Below, in pieces: positions 23,458-36,800 of a DNA stretch of 64,000 bases. Within the stretch, counting starts at the first letter, position 1. Every line of letters starts with the position of its first letter. The notes beneath the pieces were generated by a model, which had not been told where the DNA came from, did not search any database, and saw only the letters and a list, made by a program, of their open reading frames with translations. This DNA comes from Rhynchosporium graminicola (Eukaryota > Ascomycota > Leotiomycetes > Helotiales > Ploettnerulaceae): NCBI GenBank assembly GCA_900074885.1, contig FJUW01000002.1, forward strand, positions 62,001 through 126,000, in the 5' to 3' direction. Both the position numbers and the translations under genes were made by a program.

Positions 23458-26400
23458 TAACTATAAGTAACTTATAGGAAGACCGCGCTTACTAGCTATA
23501 AGAGGCAGAAAGGAAGCTCGCGGAGGAGAGATAATTAAACGCTAATCTATCTATAGAATTATACTAGTTACGGGACGAGTTCTTAGAACTACGCTAGTTA
23601 ACTACCTAGCGCTCTACTAAGTCTATATTATTTAATAACGTTCAATCGCGTATAATACTACTACTATTAATTAAAGAAGATAACGCTACTCTTACGCCTA
23701 ATAATCGTTATTAAGAATAATCTACCGGAGGAATATCGTTAATATTATACGCTACACGTATAGAGAAGATACCGAACCTTCTAAATAAACTCTCTAATAG
23801 AATCGACTACTCTCTAAAACTCTAGGAAGTACAGATATATAACGCCCTCCGGCGCTACTCAAGCTACTTTATCGACGAAGATCACTGTAAAGATTAGTTA
23901 CTTAACTAAACGGAAGGAATAGCCAGAACTTACCTAGAACTCTTATTCTTAGAACTAGAATATAACGAAGAAGGCAGTATAATCGATTTACTCGATATAA
24001 TCACTTAACTCGTCTCTTTCTTATCTAATCTATACGACTAATAAATTGCAAGAGCTAGCTACTCCGCGCTAAAGATAGATTATAAGTAGACCTTCTGGAT
24101 ATTCTACTACGAGTTTCGTACGCTAGCTCGTAAAGCTAGAGTAAATAATCAATCGACTCTGAAAATAGACTTATAAGAGAAGCTACCTATATAGCTACAG
24201 AAACAGCTCTTCTAATAGTACCGAACGTCAAGGACACTAGAAGAATATATTAAGGCTATATAAGCTGAAGACTAAGGTCAATTTATTGAAAAGACCTACT
24301 ATTCCGAGTCTTCGGCTAAGGCTAGCGCGACTCGGGAACGCCTTATAAATACCTCCTCTTAGCGCCGTAGTACTAACTCCTCTTCTTATCCGCAAATTAG
24401 TCTTCCTACGCCCGAGAACACTAGTACGACTAGTAAATAAGTACTATACTCTACACGAAATAATACGCCTCGTGCATAATTACTAGCGAATACTCCTTAT
24501 TACTTTACGCCTACCTTATACTTACGCTTATTATCAGCTCGACTTAATACTCCGTATCGAATTAACGTAATTAACGCTAATAACGATATTAATAGCGAGC
24601 TAGAAGAAACGTACGATAACGCCTAGGAGTATATTAAACCGCTAGCAAAAGACTACGCCTAGGGAAAGACTCCTTCCTAGGTAGTATACGAGATATGCGA
24701 TATCTTAACCTTACGAAGCTTCTTAGTAGTTAATCGTGCACTACACGTACTACTCTTACTAAGAATAGACTCTTATATAAGCTACCCGCACTTCTCGATT
24801 CTGGAGCTAATAAATACTATTTTATTAATTGTTCTTTTCTTAAATCCATTTCCTTCTTCTTAAAACCTTTAATTTACCCTCTGCTAAACGTAATTCCTAT
24901 TAAAGGCTTCAATAGCGTCAATAGTAGTACTATTAGTTACTATATAATACTTAATTTAATAGTAGATCGTCGCGTTCAGGTATTTACCCCCTTTCTTATT
25001 ACTACTCTCGGAAACTATAGTATTATACTCGGAAGGACCTGGCTTTCGGAACATCAAGTACTCTTAGATGCCTCTAAACGATAGATCATTTGGCTACTAT
25101 ATACTCCTCCTAGTAACATTTATAGCTCTCCGATCGAGATTAAGGACTTACGTAAATACCGTACTTACTAGCGCTACTAATACGACGCTAACGAACAAAA
25201 CGAACGCCTTAATTAGTTCTGGGAAGTGTACGAGGAACAGCGAAGTGCAGCTAACTCTCCTATTAATATTCGAGCTATTATTAACTCTATCTCTATTATT
25301 AAACGACTATTACTAGCTCGGAAGCGTATTTCTAGGGAGACTTATAGCTATAAAAATATCTAAAACTCTCCCCTAGAGAGTATTCCATAGGTAACTAACC
25401 CTCTATTACTACTGCCGATCAGTTAGGACCGTTTCTCCGGCGTTTATACTACTTATTATAGATATGATAAGCCTAAGTGTTTATTACCTGAAGAATAAGA
25501 ATAGAGTAGTAAAGAGAAGTCTTTATACTCTAGAGAAGCTACTAATATACGGCCGAAGTGCGTACGATTCAGCGATATTATCGCTTATATCCCGCGTGAA
25601 TCTTTACTTTAACTCTAATTAGAAGTCTCTACGTTAAAGACTTACGCATAAGACTACGCTCGTGCAATTTATACTATAGACTAATAGTTACTCGGAATAC
25701 CGTCTCGCGACTTAATAGAAGCTACTTAAAGTACAAAAATAGCTACTACGACATTTCGGAAGCGATAAAGATTACCTTATATACTCAGACCTCTTCTAGA
25801 GCCTCCTGCGCTAGAGATTTATACGATTAGCAGCTTAGCTTTCTATCTCTTATATAAACGCTAGAAGTCTTCTAATAATAAGATCTTCTTTACTACCCTT
25901 CACGAGATAGATAAGCTTCTTAACGACCGAATCGCAGTTTAGTAATATAATACTACTATTATATCTTTGACTATCGACTTTACAGAATATCGCAAAACCG
26001 CCTAGTAATTTACTATTAGCTTAAGCGAATTGGATTTAGAACTATAGATCCCTTATAAGTATAGCTAGTAGGTATACGTCTTTTCTAAGGAAGCTAGCGA
26101 TATTCTCCCTTCTTATCGCTTATACGATTACCGAATTAAGCTTAAGGAAGGGGCTAAGAAGAACCTTAAATACTCCCTCTTATATAAGATATCAGCTGAA
26201 GAACTTAAAGTCGTTAAGGCGTATATTACTAATAACTTAGCTAAAGGTTTTATCGAACCTTCTTAAGTACTATACGCTATACTTATTCTTTTCGTTAAGA
26301 AAGCTAATAGAAGTCTAAGATTCTATATCGACTTTCGCGCACTTAATAACCTTATAAGGAAGGATTAATATCTACTGCTATTAATCGATAAAACGCTAGC

Positions 26401-29160
26401 TAGAATCTCTACTGCTAAGATATTTACTAAACTAGATATTCGCTAGGCGTTCTACCGAATTCGAATGGATCCAGCCTCTAAAGAGTATACGACTTTCCGG
26501 ACCTATTATAGTATATATAAGTGTAAAGTACTTCCTTTCGGTCTAACTAACGGCCCTACGACGTACTAGCGATATATGAATAATATCTTATTCGACTACT
26601 TGGACGACTTCTATATAGTATATCTAGACGATATTCTGATCTACTCTAACGACCTACTATAGTATTAATTATATATATATAAGGTGCTATAACGATTATA
26701 AGACGCTGGATTATAAGCTAACCTTAAGAAGTGTAAATTCAACGTTACTCGCACTAAATACCTTAGATTTATTATCTCTACTTCTAGGATCGAGGTAGAC
26801 CCTAAGAAGGTTAATATTATATAATCTTAGAATTACCTGACTATAGTTAAGGGCGTATAATCGTTCTTAGGCTTTTATAACTTCTACTGACGATTTATTA
26901 AGGACTACGGAATTATCGCAAAACCTCTTATATAACTTACTAAAAATAACGTATTATTTCGGTTCGCTAGGGAGTATAAAGATACTTTTAATCACCTAAA
27001 GCACGCTCTCACTTCGGCACTACTCCTCTATTACTATTAGTAATATCTACCTTATATAATCGAAACAGACGCTAGTAATAGAGTAATAGCAGGTGTACTA
27101 TTATAATAGCATAACGAAGACTAGTTCCCAGTAGCCTACTTCTCTAAGACTATACTACCTGCCGAGCTTAATTACGCTATTCATAATAAGGAAATACTTG
27201 TAATTATACGATCTTTTAGTAACTAGAGATCTAAGCTCGCAGGCGCACCGTATCAGATCCGCGTTATTACTAATTATAAAGCTCTTAAGTACTTTATAAC
27301 CTCTAAATAACTAAACGCACGATAAGCCTAATAAGCTAAGCTACTCGCAGATTATAACTTTATAATCACTTATCGACCTAAGAAGCATAATCTACTCGCC
27401 GATGCTCTCTCTCGTAGAACAGATGAATTAGACGACTAGAATAACGCTAAAAGAACCTAGCGTTTATAGTAGCTACTACGCGAAGACTAAATCGATCTAG
27501 TACTACTTATAAGTAACCTCCGGAACAGCTCCGACTCTATAGATAACTTTAAGCTTATTAACGCCTTGGAAGTCGCTGACCTATCGCTAGTCTTTTCTAT
27601 AATATAGTAAGTACTTGACGCTAATCGTACTACGCCGTTACTCTAAGCTTTACGGAAATAAGCTCTCTCCGCTACTCCTGGAAAACTAACTATAGAAAAA
27701 GATCTTCTACTCTATAAAGGAAGACTAATCGTACCTAACATCTTATACTTTCGCACGCTACTTATACGCGAAGTATACGACCGATTAGAGACTACTTATC
27801 TAAGTGTAAAGAAGACCTTATAACTACTAGTATTATAATACTAGTAGTACGGAATCGCTTTAACTATTAACTAGTACTACTATAACTATTATACTTACAA
27901 ACGAATTAAAGTGCTAAAAAATAAGAAACCGGGCCTCCTCTAACCTCTGCTTATACTATCACGTCTATAGGAGTATATTATAGTTAACTACTATAGCTTT
28001 AACCGCGATAAATACGACTATAATAACGTTCTCGTATTTATTAACTATTTTAGTAAATAAGTAATTAGTATTCTATGCCGAAAGACCTCCGATACGCGCG
28101 ACCTTATAAAGCTTTACTTATACTACGTATACCGCTATTTCGGAGCTCTATTAATAATTACCTCTAATAGAGGGCCTTAATTCGTTTCCCGTTTTTGGAC
28201 TGCAGTTATTATAATTCTCGGCACTAAGAGATAGCTTTCTATAGTAGACTACCCGTAAACAGATAGCTAAATAGAGATCTATAACTAATATCTCTAACGT
28301 AAATTACGACCTTTTATCTCTTACTATTAAGACGACTAGTCGGAATTCTTACTTATTATAGACTACGCCTAGATAACTCTTCCTTACGAATCCCTTAGAG
28401 GTCTCTTACCCTTTAAAGTCGTTTATAGATATATACCTCGCGTTAATTAGAATTGGAAAGACTTACTTAACTCTACTACGCCTACTAATAAGTTAAATAC
28501 TTAGTAAGCTCTAGATTACGCTAATCGCTTACGCGACGCCTAGACTACCGCTTAATCTAGCCTCTAACGTATATAAGCTAAGATATCCTAATCCTATAAT
28601 CGCTCACGCTATGAAGTCGACTTCACTATAGACAACCTTATCTAGCTAGATATACGCTACTTTACGAGTACTCGACTTAGTAAAAAACTCGACTTCCCGA
28701 CTAATAGACCCTTCTATATAATTAAAAAAGTCGGAAGCTCTTATCGCCTAGAGCTCCCTACTAGTATGAAAGTATATAACGTATTCCCTACTACTAAGCT
28801 ACGGAAGCATCTAAACGACCCCTTACTAGGATAAACCTCACTGCTGCTACTACCTATCAATATTACTAGTAATAATAAATAAGAGATCGAAGATATACTT
28901 ACGTGCCGCAAGTAGCGTAATAGCCTCTTATACAAAGTTTCATAGTTAAATCAAGACGTCGATCTAATATAGTACGACGCTATAGACGTTAAATACGCTC
29001 CCGCTAAGCTATAATAATTCCACCTTAATAACCTAACGTAAGCTAGACCTCCTACTAAACTACCTAATTAGCTAAAAGCTTTCTACGATAGAATTAATAA
29101 TTATAACTACCTTAATAGTGATAAGAAGATAGACTAACGCTCGAGGGCGAGCTTTTTTCG
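23458..29160 (+). pseudogene. Gypsy-1 gag-pol (RIP-degraded)
   Basis: Gag-like frame to about 24,700. Aspartic protease LLDSGANKYYFIN at about 24,791-24,830. Reverse transcriptase from about 26,050, with LDIRQAFYRIR near 26,430, LPFGLTNGP near 26,530, and VYLDDILIYSND at about 26,618-26,655 with both catalytic Asp intact. RNase H follows near 27,060-27,450. The integrase has a zinc-type segment near 27,780-27,900 and core segments near 27,960-28,420. The C-terminal end holds an SRARASFFRRGG-type tail merging into the polypurine tract. Dozens of TAA/TAG stand at Gln positions. Confidence 0.9.
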
Positions 29161-29173
29161 GAGGGGGGGGTAG

Positions 29174-29408
29174 TATGACGACTAGTCAGGTTTAGAGGTC
29201 TCTCCCTATTAGTAGAAACACTTACTGCTAAGCGAGATTACACGAGTAGAGTTTAGGGGCCCCTTTTTATATATATACTTCTATTCTCTCTCTACTTCTT
29301 TACTCCTTAGTTATAGATTCTCAAGTGATTCTTACTACTTTATATTCATAGTAATATAAGGTCTTATTACCTAAGTAGTTTTGAGACCTTTCTAGAGCAA
29401 GCGTCACA
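29174..29408 (+). repeat. Gypsy-1 3' LTR (235 bp)
   Basis: Start changed to TA, terminal CA intact. Followed by the CTCTT duplication. Confidence 0.93.
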
Positions 29409-32171
29409 CTCTTAAGCTTAGATTATTAAACTTTAAGCTCTAATCAGAGACTATATACTTTATAAGGTCCCGAACGTCGAAAGATCCCTTAGAATTATAG
29501 ACTTCTTAAATATAATTAAATCTTTCGACTACCTCTAAGCAAATAACCTTCTAATTAAGTATTAAAGAGCTAAGCTATATAGAAGACTCTCGCTATATAC
29601 TCTTAAGGAGCTCGCTAAGGAATTCTATATAAGGTAAGTTAATTATATATATTGGGAGTTTCAAAGTAATATAAGAAAGGGTCAGGGCGTTTTCTTAACG
29701 CTTAGATCTCGAGTTAGTATTAATATTAGCTTATCTTACGCTACTACTAGTAGATTAGAACGTATTAAGCACTCTTATCTATGTATAAAGGATAAACTCA
29801 TTTCCAGAAGCTAATAGACTATACTAAATTATAACTTACTATATGCAGATAAGTCTATACTACTAGTAAAGATAGTAATCTAATCTTAGTTAGAGCTTAG
29901 GATCCTGAAGTAATTTTAGTAATACGCTAACGTTTTATCTCTAGTAAATAGAAAGATATTTATATTAGCTTTAGAATAGATCAACCGATCTTCTAAGTAA
30001 CTTATAATCTTCTTATTAAAGTAATAGGAGATTCTAAATATAAGTTAAGCTTTCTAGGGAATATCTTAGATAAGAATATAAAGCGAGGTAGAAAGAAAGT
30101 AGAACTAGTTATAGTATTCTTCCTAGATGATAATTAGGAGCTTATAGAATTACTAAAGATCTATCTAGTTAAGGGAGGAGCTTATCCTCTTTCTTAATCT
30201 ATTCTTTTTAATAACTATAGAGCTACTAACTTAGTTAATAATTATAATCTCTTAGTTAAAGGATCTTTTATTCAGTTAGAGATTAATAATTATATAGAGA
30301 GTAGAACCTTCTAAATCCTTATTAGTAGGCGTAGAACTTATCTAATAAAAGGGGTCCTTTTAGGACTAGATAGAAAGTACTTTAACCTTAAGCTTTATAA
30401 TATTATAGTAATAGATAGTTTTCATACTAATATTATCTTAGAAGCTCGATTATTAGACTTAGGGATCTAGTATTACGAATTAGACTATACCTTATGCTAA
30501 GGAGAAGAAGGAATCCTATAGATCTCTTATTTAGTTATTCAGAAGCTTAAACGAAAACAGAATCTTATATTCTTTAAATATAAAGTTTATTTAAACTATT
30601 AACCTTTAAAATAACTCTCTTCTTTAAGTATAATAAGTATAGTAATCTATCTTATATAGATATACTTATCTCTAGATCTATCTATTAAGAGATCTATTAT
30701 AAAATTAGCTTAAAGAGTAATTAATAGAAAGGATTCTGAGAAGATATAGTATCTAAGAGCTAGTTATCTTGCACTAGACGCTCTTAGGAAGCTTATAAGC
30801 TACGCCTAAGGAGTAGTAATTACTAAAGAGATAAGAAAGTATAAATATAAGTATTATATAGTTATATATACTTTATAAAGGATCTCTAGATAGCTACTAG
30901 AAAGAAAATCCCCTTATTTATTTTAGAGGATAATATAAGATTTATTCGACTTTCTAGTATATTAAGGGAGATTATAATTACTTCTAATTAAGTGCGAGTA
31001 TAATAGACTGATTATTACCTTTACTTTAAGAACTAAGGAATATAATAAAATCTTTAAGTATCTCGAAGCTTTTAAAGCTTAGATAAAGAGGTAATTTAGC
31101 CTCACTATCTGCATATTTAAATATAATCAAGAGAAAGTAGTTATAGTAATTCAAGGATTTATATACTATTAGAAGTAGTATTTAAAGCTCGGAATTGAAA
31201 TCGAGCTCTTACTAGCTTATACGTATAAGCTAAATAATAGAATCGAAAGAGTAGGATCAGAAATAATATCTAAAGGAATTTATATATAACTATTAGCTAA
31301 TCTGCCGGATTTCCTAGGTCTTAAGTATACTTTAGCTACTACTTATCTATTTAATAGATTACCTAGGAGAGGGAATAATTAGAGATTACCTCTTAAAGAG
31401 AACGATAGATAGTTTCGTAACTATTTCCGATTTTACGATCTAGCTATTATTACTCGCTTAACTATGGATTTCAGACTAAATTAGAGCTTAATTTATATAT
31501 ATAGATATAAAGTATATTTATTAATAAAAGAAAGAATAAAAGAATAAGAAAATCGAGCGTTTAAAATCTCAGCGAGAGCTTATATTAGGTATTTAGTAAG
31601 CTATATAGCCTCTGGTATCTATAAGATCTAGGTTCCCGCGCTCTAAAGGATTATTATTATACGGAATATATATTTTAATAAAGATAAATTCTATATCTCT
31701 TCTCTAGAAGAAAGAACTGCGATTACTAAAGAGGAGGCTTAAATAATCTGCGACCTTATTAAGGAAGCTGAAATTCAACTAGTTTAAGCTAAGCTCTTTA
31801 ATAGTATTTCAGAAGATATTCCTAAAGAAGTCTCTTTAGAGATTAAGTTAAATAAAAGAAGATCAGAAGATCTCCTTAATCCTTTAATTCACTTCGCAGA
31901 AGCTCGCGATACTCGAGAGAGTTAGAATCTAGAAGTAAAAAGAACTAATAACTCTTCTAGAGATTAGCTTCTTTTTACTAGCTTTTAGACCTCGGATATT
32001 ACTTTATTAGTAGATATATACGATAAAGAGGTAGTAAGGTAAGATTATTATATATTAATCCTAGAGCTTACGATAGATATAATATAGAGCTTAGGGTAGC
32101 CGGCTATAAGTAAGGAAATACTACTTATAGACTACGAAAGGGATATATAAATTAAGAATAAGTAATATACT

Positions 32172-32439
32172 TGTAACGACACAAGACTCGAGGCGGTATA
32201 TAAGCAAGAATAAACAAGTAGGGAGGCTAAGAGCGATCTTATATAGTCTACTACGAAAGAAATAGAAAGATAAGAAAGGAAGAAGAAGAGAGATAGAGTG
32301 TAAGGCACCTTATATATATATGCCGGTACTAGTCCGATACTATACCGAGTCGGATACTAGTTCTGCCGGGATACCTATGAACTAGGGCCCTAGTATCTAT
32401 CCTTCTTCTTATATAACATTCAGGTGAGCTATCGTTATA
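32172..32439 (-). repeat. Gypsy-2 3' LTR (268 bp)
   Basis: Plus-strand start TGTAACGACACAAGACTC, end CGTTATA. Next to the polypurine-tract complement, so this is the 3' LTR of a minus-strand element. Confidence 0.9.
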
Positions 32440-32934
32440 TTACCCCCCCCCTAAGAAGAGCTTAACCCTAAGCTCGGAAGGTTATAATTTATACTAGAAA
32501 TTAGTCTTTATTATAACTGTTTTCGTCGATATTCGCGTAATAAGCGCTAGCTGCTCTTTAGTAGTAGTAAATTCTTTATCAGGTTCTAACTAGTTATATC
32601 GCTATAATAGTACTATAATAGTCGTAGCTTCCAAATCGGGCGGTAAGCTATATTTACTTTATCTATTTATAGCAGGAGTCGAGTTTAAGTAGAGCGTAAG
32701 GTATATAAAGGAAGGGGTTTATTAATATTAGAGCCTTTCCTTTTCAACCGCGATAACTACTTCGACTTATAAGTTTACTCTCCTTAGACTACGATATAAT
32801 TTCTAGAGTAGGTATCGTTACTAACTACTATAGTAGTCTACTGTAATCTTATATATTAATCGACCTAATTAACTCTTCTCTTATTATAAGTAAGTTCCTT
32901 ATCTTAGTATTAGGGATAGTCTTTAAGTGTAGTA

Positions 32935-33896
32935 TAAGGGTTTCATAGATCTATAATACTAACTCCTATAGTGCCTTTACTAGTTCCCGCTAGTACTCTT
33001 TCGGTAGCGTATCGTATATATTACCTGCGATATATTCACGCCTTCCTTAAGATAAAGTATAATAATACTCCTATTCTAGAACTTCTATATTTATTTAATA
33101 AGCCTAACTCTAAGCTTTATAAGTATTATTTAGCGTTAAAGAGCGCTTATAAATATATAAGTTACTTAAACTTAAATATAGTTATATATACTAACGTATT
33201 ATAATTACCTAACTATATTAATATAAAGTATACTATTTTATCTAGTTTATTTCCTAGTAGCGAAGCTAAGGATATAGAGCTAAATCGGGATAGTATTATA
33301 GCTACTTATAAGGCTATTAATTAGATCTATCGTCTCGCGAAATCTGCTACTCTTACTACTATATTAGAGATTATTATTATATAATTAGTAGAGACTTAAG
33401 CTTTAAGGTATTCTATAGAGAAAGTATTTAAAGAGTTAGAGTTTATTAAAGTAATAAGTTACGATCTTAAACCCTTAGATACTAGTATAATACTAACGCG
33501 ATATAGGATTTAGATCTTCTAATAATAGATTCGGCGAAATCTAAGTTAATAGTATAAATAGTATTAAAGCAGATAAAGAAGTTAAATAGTATTATATAGG
33601 AATTTATAAAGAAAGCTATATTTAAGATTACGATATCTGATACTAGAGGAAAAAGGAATTTGCCTTCTAGTTCAGAGATAGCGTTAGATCTAGATACTCC
33701 CGGACCTTCTCTAAAGAAGAAACCTTATAGGATTAGCTATTATACTCGGTCTATTACTAGAGCTACGTTAGCAGATTTAAGTAAGGAGTTAGATATAATA
33801 ATTCCGGTTCTAGATATTCTAGATTTACTAGAAGCTCTAGAGAACTTAGAGAAGAAAGCTAATAAAGTAGAAGTAATAGAGAAAGTAGAGTTTTAG
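32935..33896 (+). pseudogene. Antisense accessory frame in gypsy-2 (unrecognised protein)
   Basis: The plus-strand reading, opposite to pol, between the pol 3' end and the 3' LTR. Two frames together cover almost 1 kb. The first runs from about 32,935 to 33,540 and the second from about 33,560 to 33,896. The only breaks in the first are TAA/TAG, as expected of Gln or Trp codons hit by RIP. Composition is protein-like (ALKSAYKYISYLNLN; LNRDSIIATYKAINQIYR with one stop). The C-terminal part contains LDTPGPSLKKKPYR followed by an acidic helical stretch. The PGPSLKK motif, with 19 identical nucleotides, recurs in the antisense frame of copia-2. I recognise no family. It could be an element-encoded accessory gene or an older captured gene. 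Confidence 0.5.
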
Positions 33897-33899
33897 ATA

Positions 33900-36800
33900 T
33901 AGCGTTATTATAGAATATAATCAGGAGATTATCCTTAGTAATAAATTTTTAATACTAGTAACTATAATAGTTTATTATCCTCTAAGTAATAGTAGTTATC
34001 TATTCTGTCTTCCTAGGCCTTAATCTACTAATCTAGTTTACGCAGAGGTCTAGGTTTACTTAAGTTAGTAGTATAGAAGTCTCTGAGCTTATATAGAGTA
34101 CCTATTAAGTCAGAAGCGTTATACTAAGTTAGGTCCGGGTCGTAGCCTAGCTAACTAACTTAATACTTCAGATTACTTCTTAGGAGCTATATAGCGAGTA
34201 TATCTTATAACTCTTATTCTTCTTAAGTAGTAATAACCTCTAAGGGTAGGTTTAGTAGCTCCTAGCTTAGTAAAGGGTTATCCGGGTCCTTAAAGAGTAA
34301 TTCGGAGGCGAATATATCATATATAGAAGATCTAGGGGGTAAATCTAGCTTATAGGAGTATCCGATCTTAGCTAGGACCTAATACGATCCTACCTAGAGG
34401 CTAGATAACTTCTTACTTAGCTAGTAAATCTTAAGGTTCCTTATAGAGAGAAATACCTTATCTCTAACTTCTTAGTCGATACTACGCTATTTCGGGTCAG
34501 TTATAGCGCTTATCTTCTACTAGGTAGCTATTATATTAGCTTTTATAACCTTAATAGTAGCTTTAGTATATTTAGCTAAGGATTTAGTATTAGTATAATT
34601 AAGCTTCTCTTACGGTATCGATCCGATAAGTTACTTCTAATCCTAGCTATTCTGTAATAGTATACTATATTTAAGGGTATATAGCGCTATACTAATAGAA
34701 TTATAAGGCAGAGTTACTTAGGCGCGGTCTATTATTAGTAGTAGTTCGCCCTAGTTACTCTAATAGTAATTAATAAAAGGTCTAAAGCGTTAGTTAATAT
34801 ACTAGTTTATAATCTCCGTTTATCTATTAGTCTACTAGTAGAAAGAAGTAGAGAGTTTAACCTTAACTCTAATTATATAGTAAAACTCTTACTAGAAGGA
34901 TAAGATAAACTAAGCTCCTTAGTCGGATATAATTAACTCGAGGGTATATCCGAAATAATATATCTATTAGATAAATAATATCGCTATCCCGCGGGTATCG
35001 ATATTATAGTAGTATAATATAGATACAGAGTCCTTCCCTAGGCGGTCGATAAATACTAGTATCTTATTAAACTCTTAATTATTAGGCAGGAAGTCCTTAA
35101 AATCTATAGCTAAGTACTATATAAGGTAGCTAAGCACTAGTAATAGGTGGAGGAATCCTTACTATTTCGTCTGCTTCAGATAAGAGTACTAATAAGGGCA
35201 GTAATTACGAGTATACTATCTTATATCCGATACGAGTCCTTTCTAGTAGTAATAAGTGAAAATTATCTTAGTAGTCTTATAAGTATTTAGATAAGCGGAA
35301 GAAACTTGATCGTAGACTTTACTAATTAAATAAGTATATAGTAAGGTATAATATTATATATATAGATAACTATTATAAAGTAGTAAACTATTATTAATAG
35401 TATAGCTATCTCTTAATATATTCTATTTATTAGAGAATAATTCTTAATTAAATTAGTATAGTTTTTCGATCAAATCAAAGGAGTTATATGCGGGTTCCGA
35501 TAGTATATTAATCCCTAGTGATATTAGGTATATATAACTGATTTAATCGATATAATATTCAGCTAGTTCCGTGTTAATCCTAAGGTCTAGGTAGTCTAGA
35601 GGTAGTAAAACCCGAGATCTATTATCTTATTTCTATTATTCTTATATCCTTAGATCTTATTCCTTATAGCTAAGGATATTAGCTTTAGCGTTATCTTTAC
35701 TAAGCGTATATATAATTTAGAAGTTAAATTCAGATAGGAATTCTATCTATCTAGCTTACTTATTAGTTAGGACCTTAGTAGTTATAAAGTATTCTAAGGG
35801 TCGATAGTCCGTATATATACTAGTATAATATTATAAAGATATAAGTTCCGGTCTCTATTTCCGGAAAGACTTAATAATAGTATATAATTCCTTATTATAG
35901 ATCTCCTAGTTTAGTTCGTATCTATTAAGAATATAAGAATAGAATCTAATTAGATACTACTAGTTATCTTTATATAATTAGAAGATAACTCTAGCTATTA
36001 TACTATTAGAAGTATTAGTTTCTAGTTTAGTCTATAATTTAGAGTCGAAATAGTATAGTTTCTGCACTAATAGTAGCTATTAATATAAATCGTTAAAGAA
36101 CTTCTTACAATCGTTAGTGAAATTCCATAGTACTATAAGCCTACTAAGTATTTAGAGAGGTTTAGTAATAAGGCCGAAATTCCGAATAAATTAATAATAG
36201 AAACTATAGAATCCTAGGAAAAATTTCATAGCTATTACTATTTCGAGGTACTTCTAGTCTACTAATAATACTACCTTCTCGGGATCTAGCTCGATTCTAT
36301 TAGTAGTAATAATATATCCGAGGTATTTAGTTCAGGTAATATAGAACTTGCTTTTCTTAATATCTACTTAGAGTCCGGCTTCTATTAAGTATTATAATAC
36401 TAATTTAATATATTCCTTATATTCCTAGATTATTTCCGAGTATATAAGAATATTATCTAAGTAAGCTATATAGAAGTTATCTAAGTAGTCTAGTAGTATA
36501 TTATTTATATATCGTTAGTACGTACTAAGTCTATTATAGAGCTTAAAAGATAATACTTTATATTTATAGGATCCGAAACGGGTTTAGAAGGTAGTATACT
36601 CCTCTGATTCAGGGTCTATATAGATATAGTTAAATACTACCCGGATATCTAATTTAGTAAAAATTACTACTTTAGATACTTAAGTTAAGAGCTTATCGAT
36701 CCTTAGTATTAGGTAGGAATCCTTTCGAGTGATCGTATTAAGCTTATAATAGTCGATATAGAAGCGTAATCCTCTATTAGCCTTCTTAATAAATAGTATA

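Larger units (their letters stand above)
22860..29408 (+). mobile_element. Gypsy-1: complete Ty3/gypsy element, inserted in copia-2 gag (6,549 bp)
   Basis: LTRs of 235 bp at 22,860-23,094 and 29,174-29,408, flanked by CTCTT (22,855-22,859 and 29,409-29,413). The ancestral LTR is TGTGACGAC...GCGTCACA; each copy has lost one terminus to RIP (right start TATGAC, left end GTCATA). The LTRs differ at about 13 sites, all transitions and mostly CpA/TpG. A G-rich polypurine tract at 29,160-29,170 precedes the 3' LTR. The order protease, RT, RNase H, integrase defines gypsy. The first 598 bp also appear at 19,452-20,049 through the assembly duplication. Confidence 0.94.
22382..32171 (+). pseudogene. 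Copia-2 gag and integrase region (split by gypsy-1, RIP-degraded)
   Basis: The gag-like part runs from about 22,382 to 22,859 and ends in a short RGKGRGSN-type basic stretch. Gypsy-1 (22,860-29,408) interrupts it and the frame resumes after the CTCTT duplication at 29,414. The copia integrase C-terminal signature (ARAYIRYLVSYIASGIYK, then VPALQRIIITRNIYFNKD) is at about 31,575-31,680. The remainder up to 32,171 is an acidic, Ser/Lys-rich linker. Gypsy-2 interrupts it at 32,172. Protease motif not confidently located. Confidence 0.72.

Noticed and set aside
25068..25316. Open frame inside gypsy-1
   Set aside because: An out-of-frame shadow of the gypsy-1 protease to RT region.
28741..28935. 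Minus-strand open frame in gypsy-1
   Set aside because: Antisense of the integrase C-terminal region; no independent support, unlike the two longer antisense frames placed outside pol.
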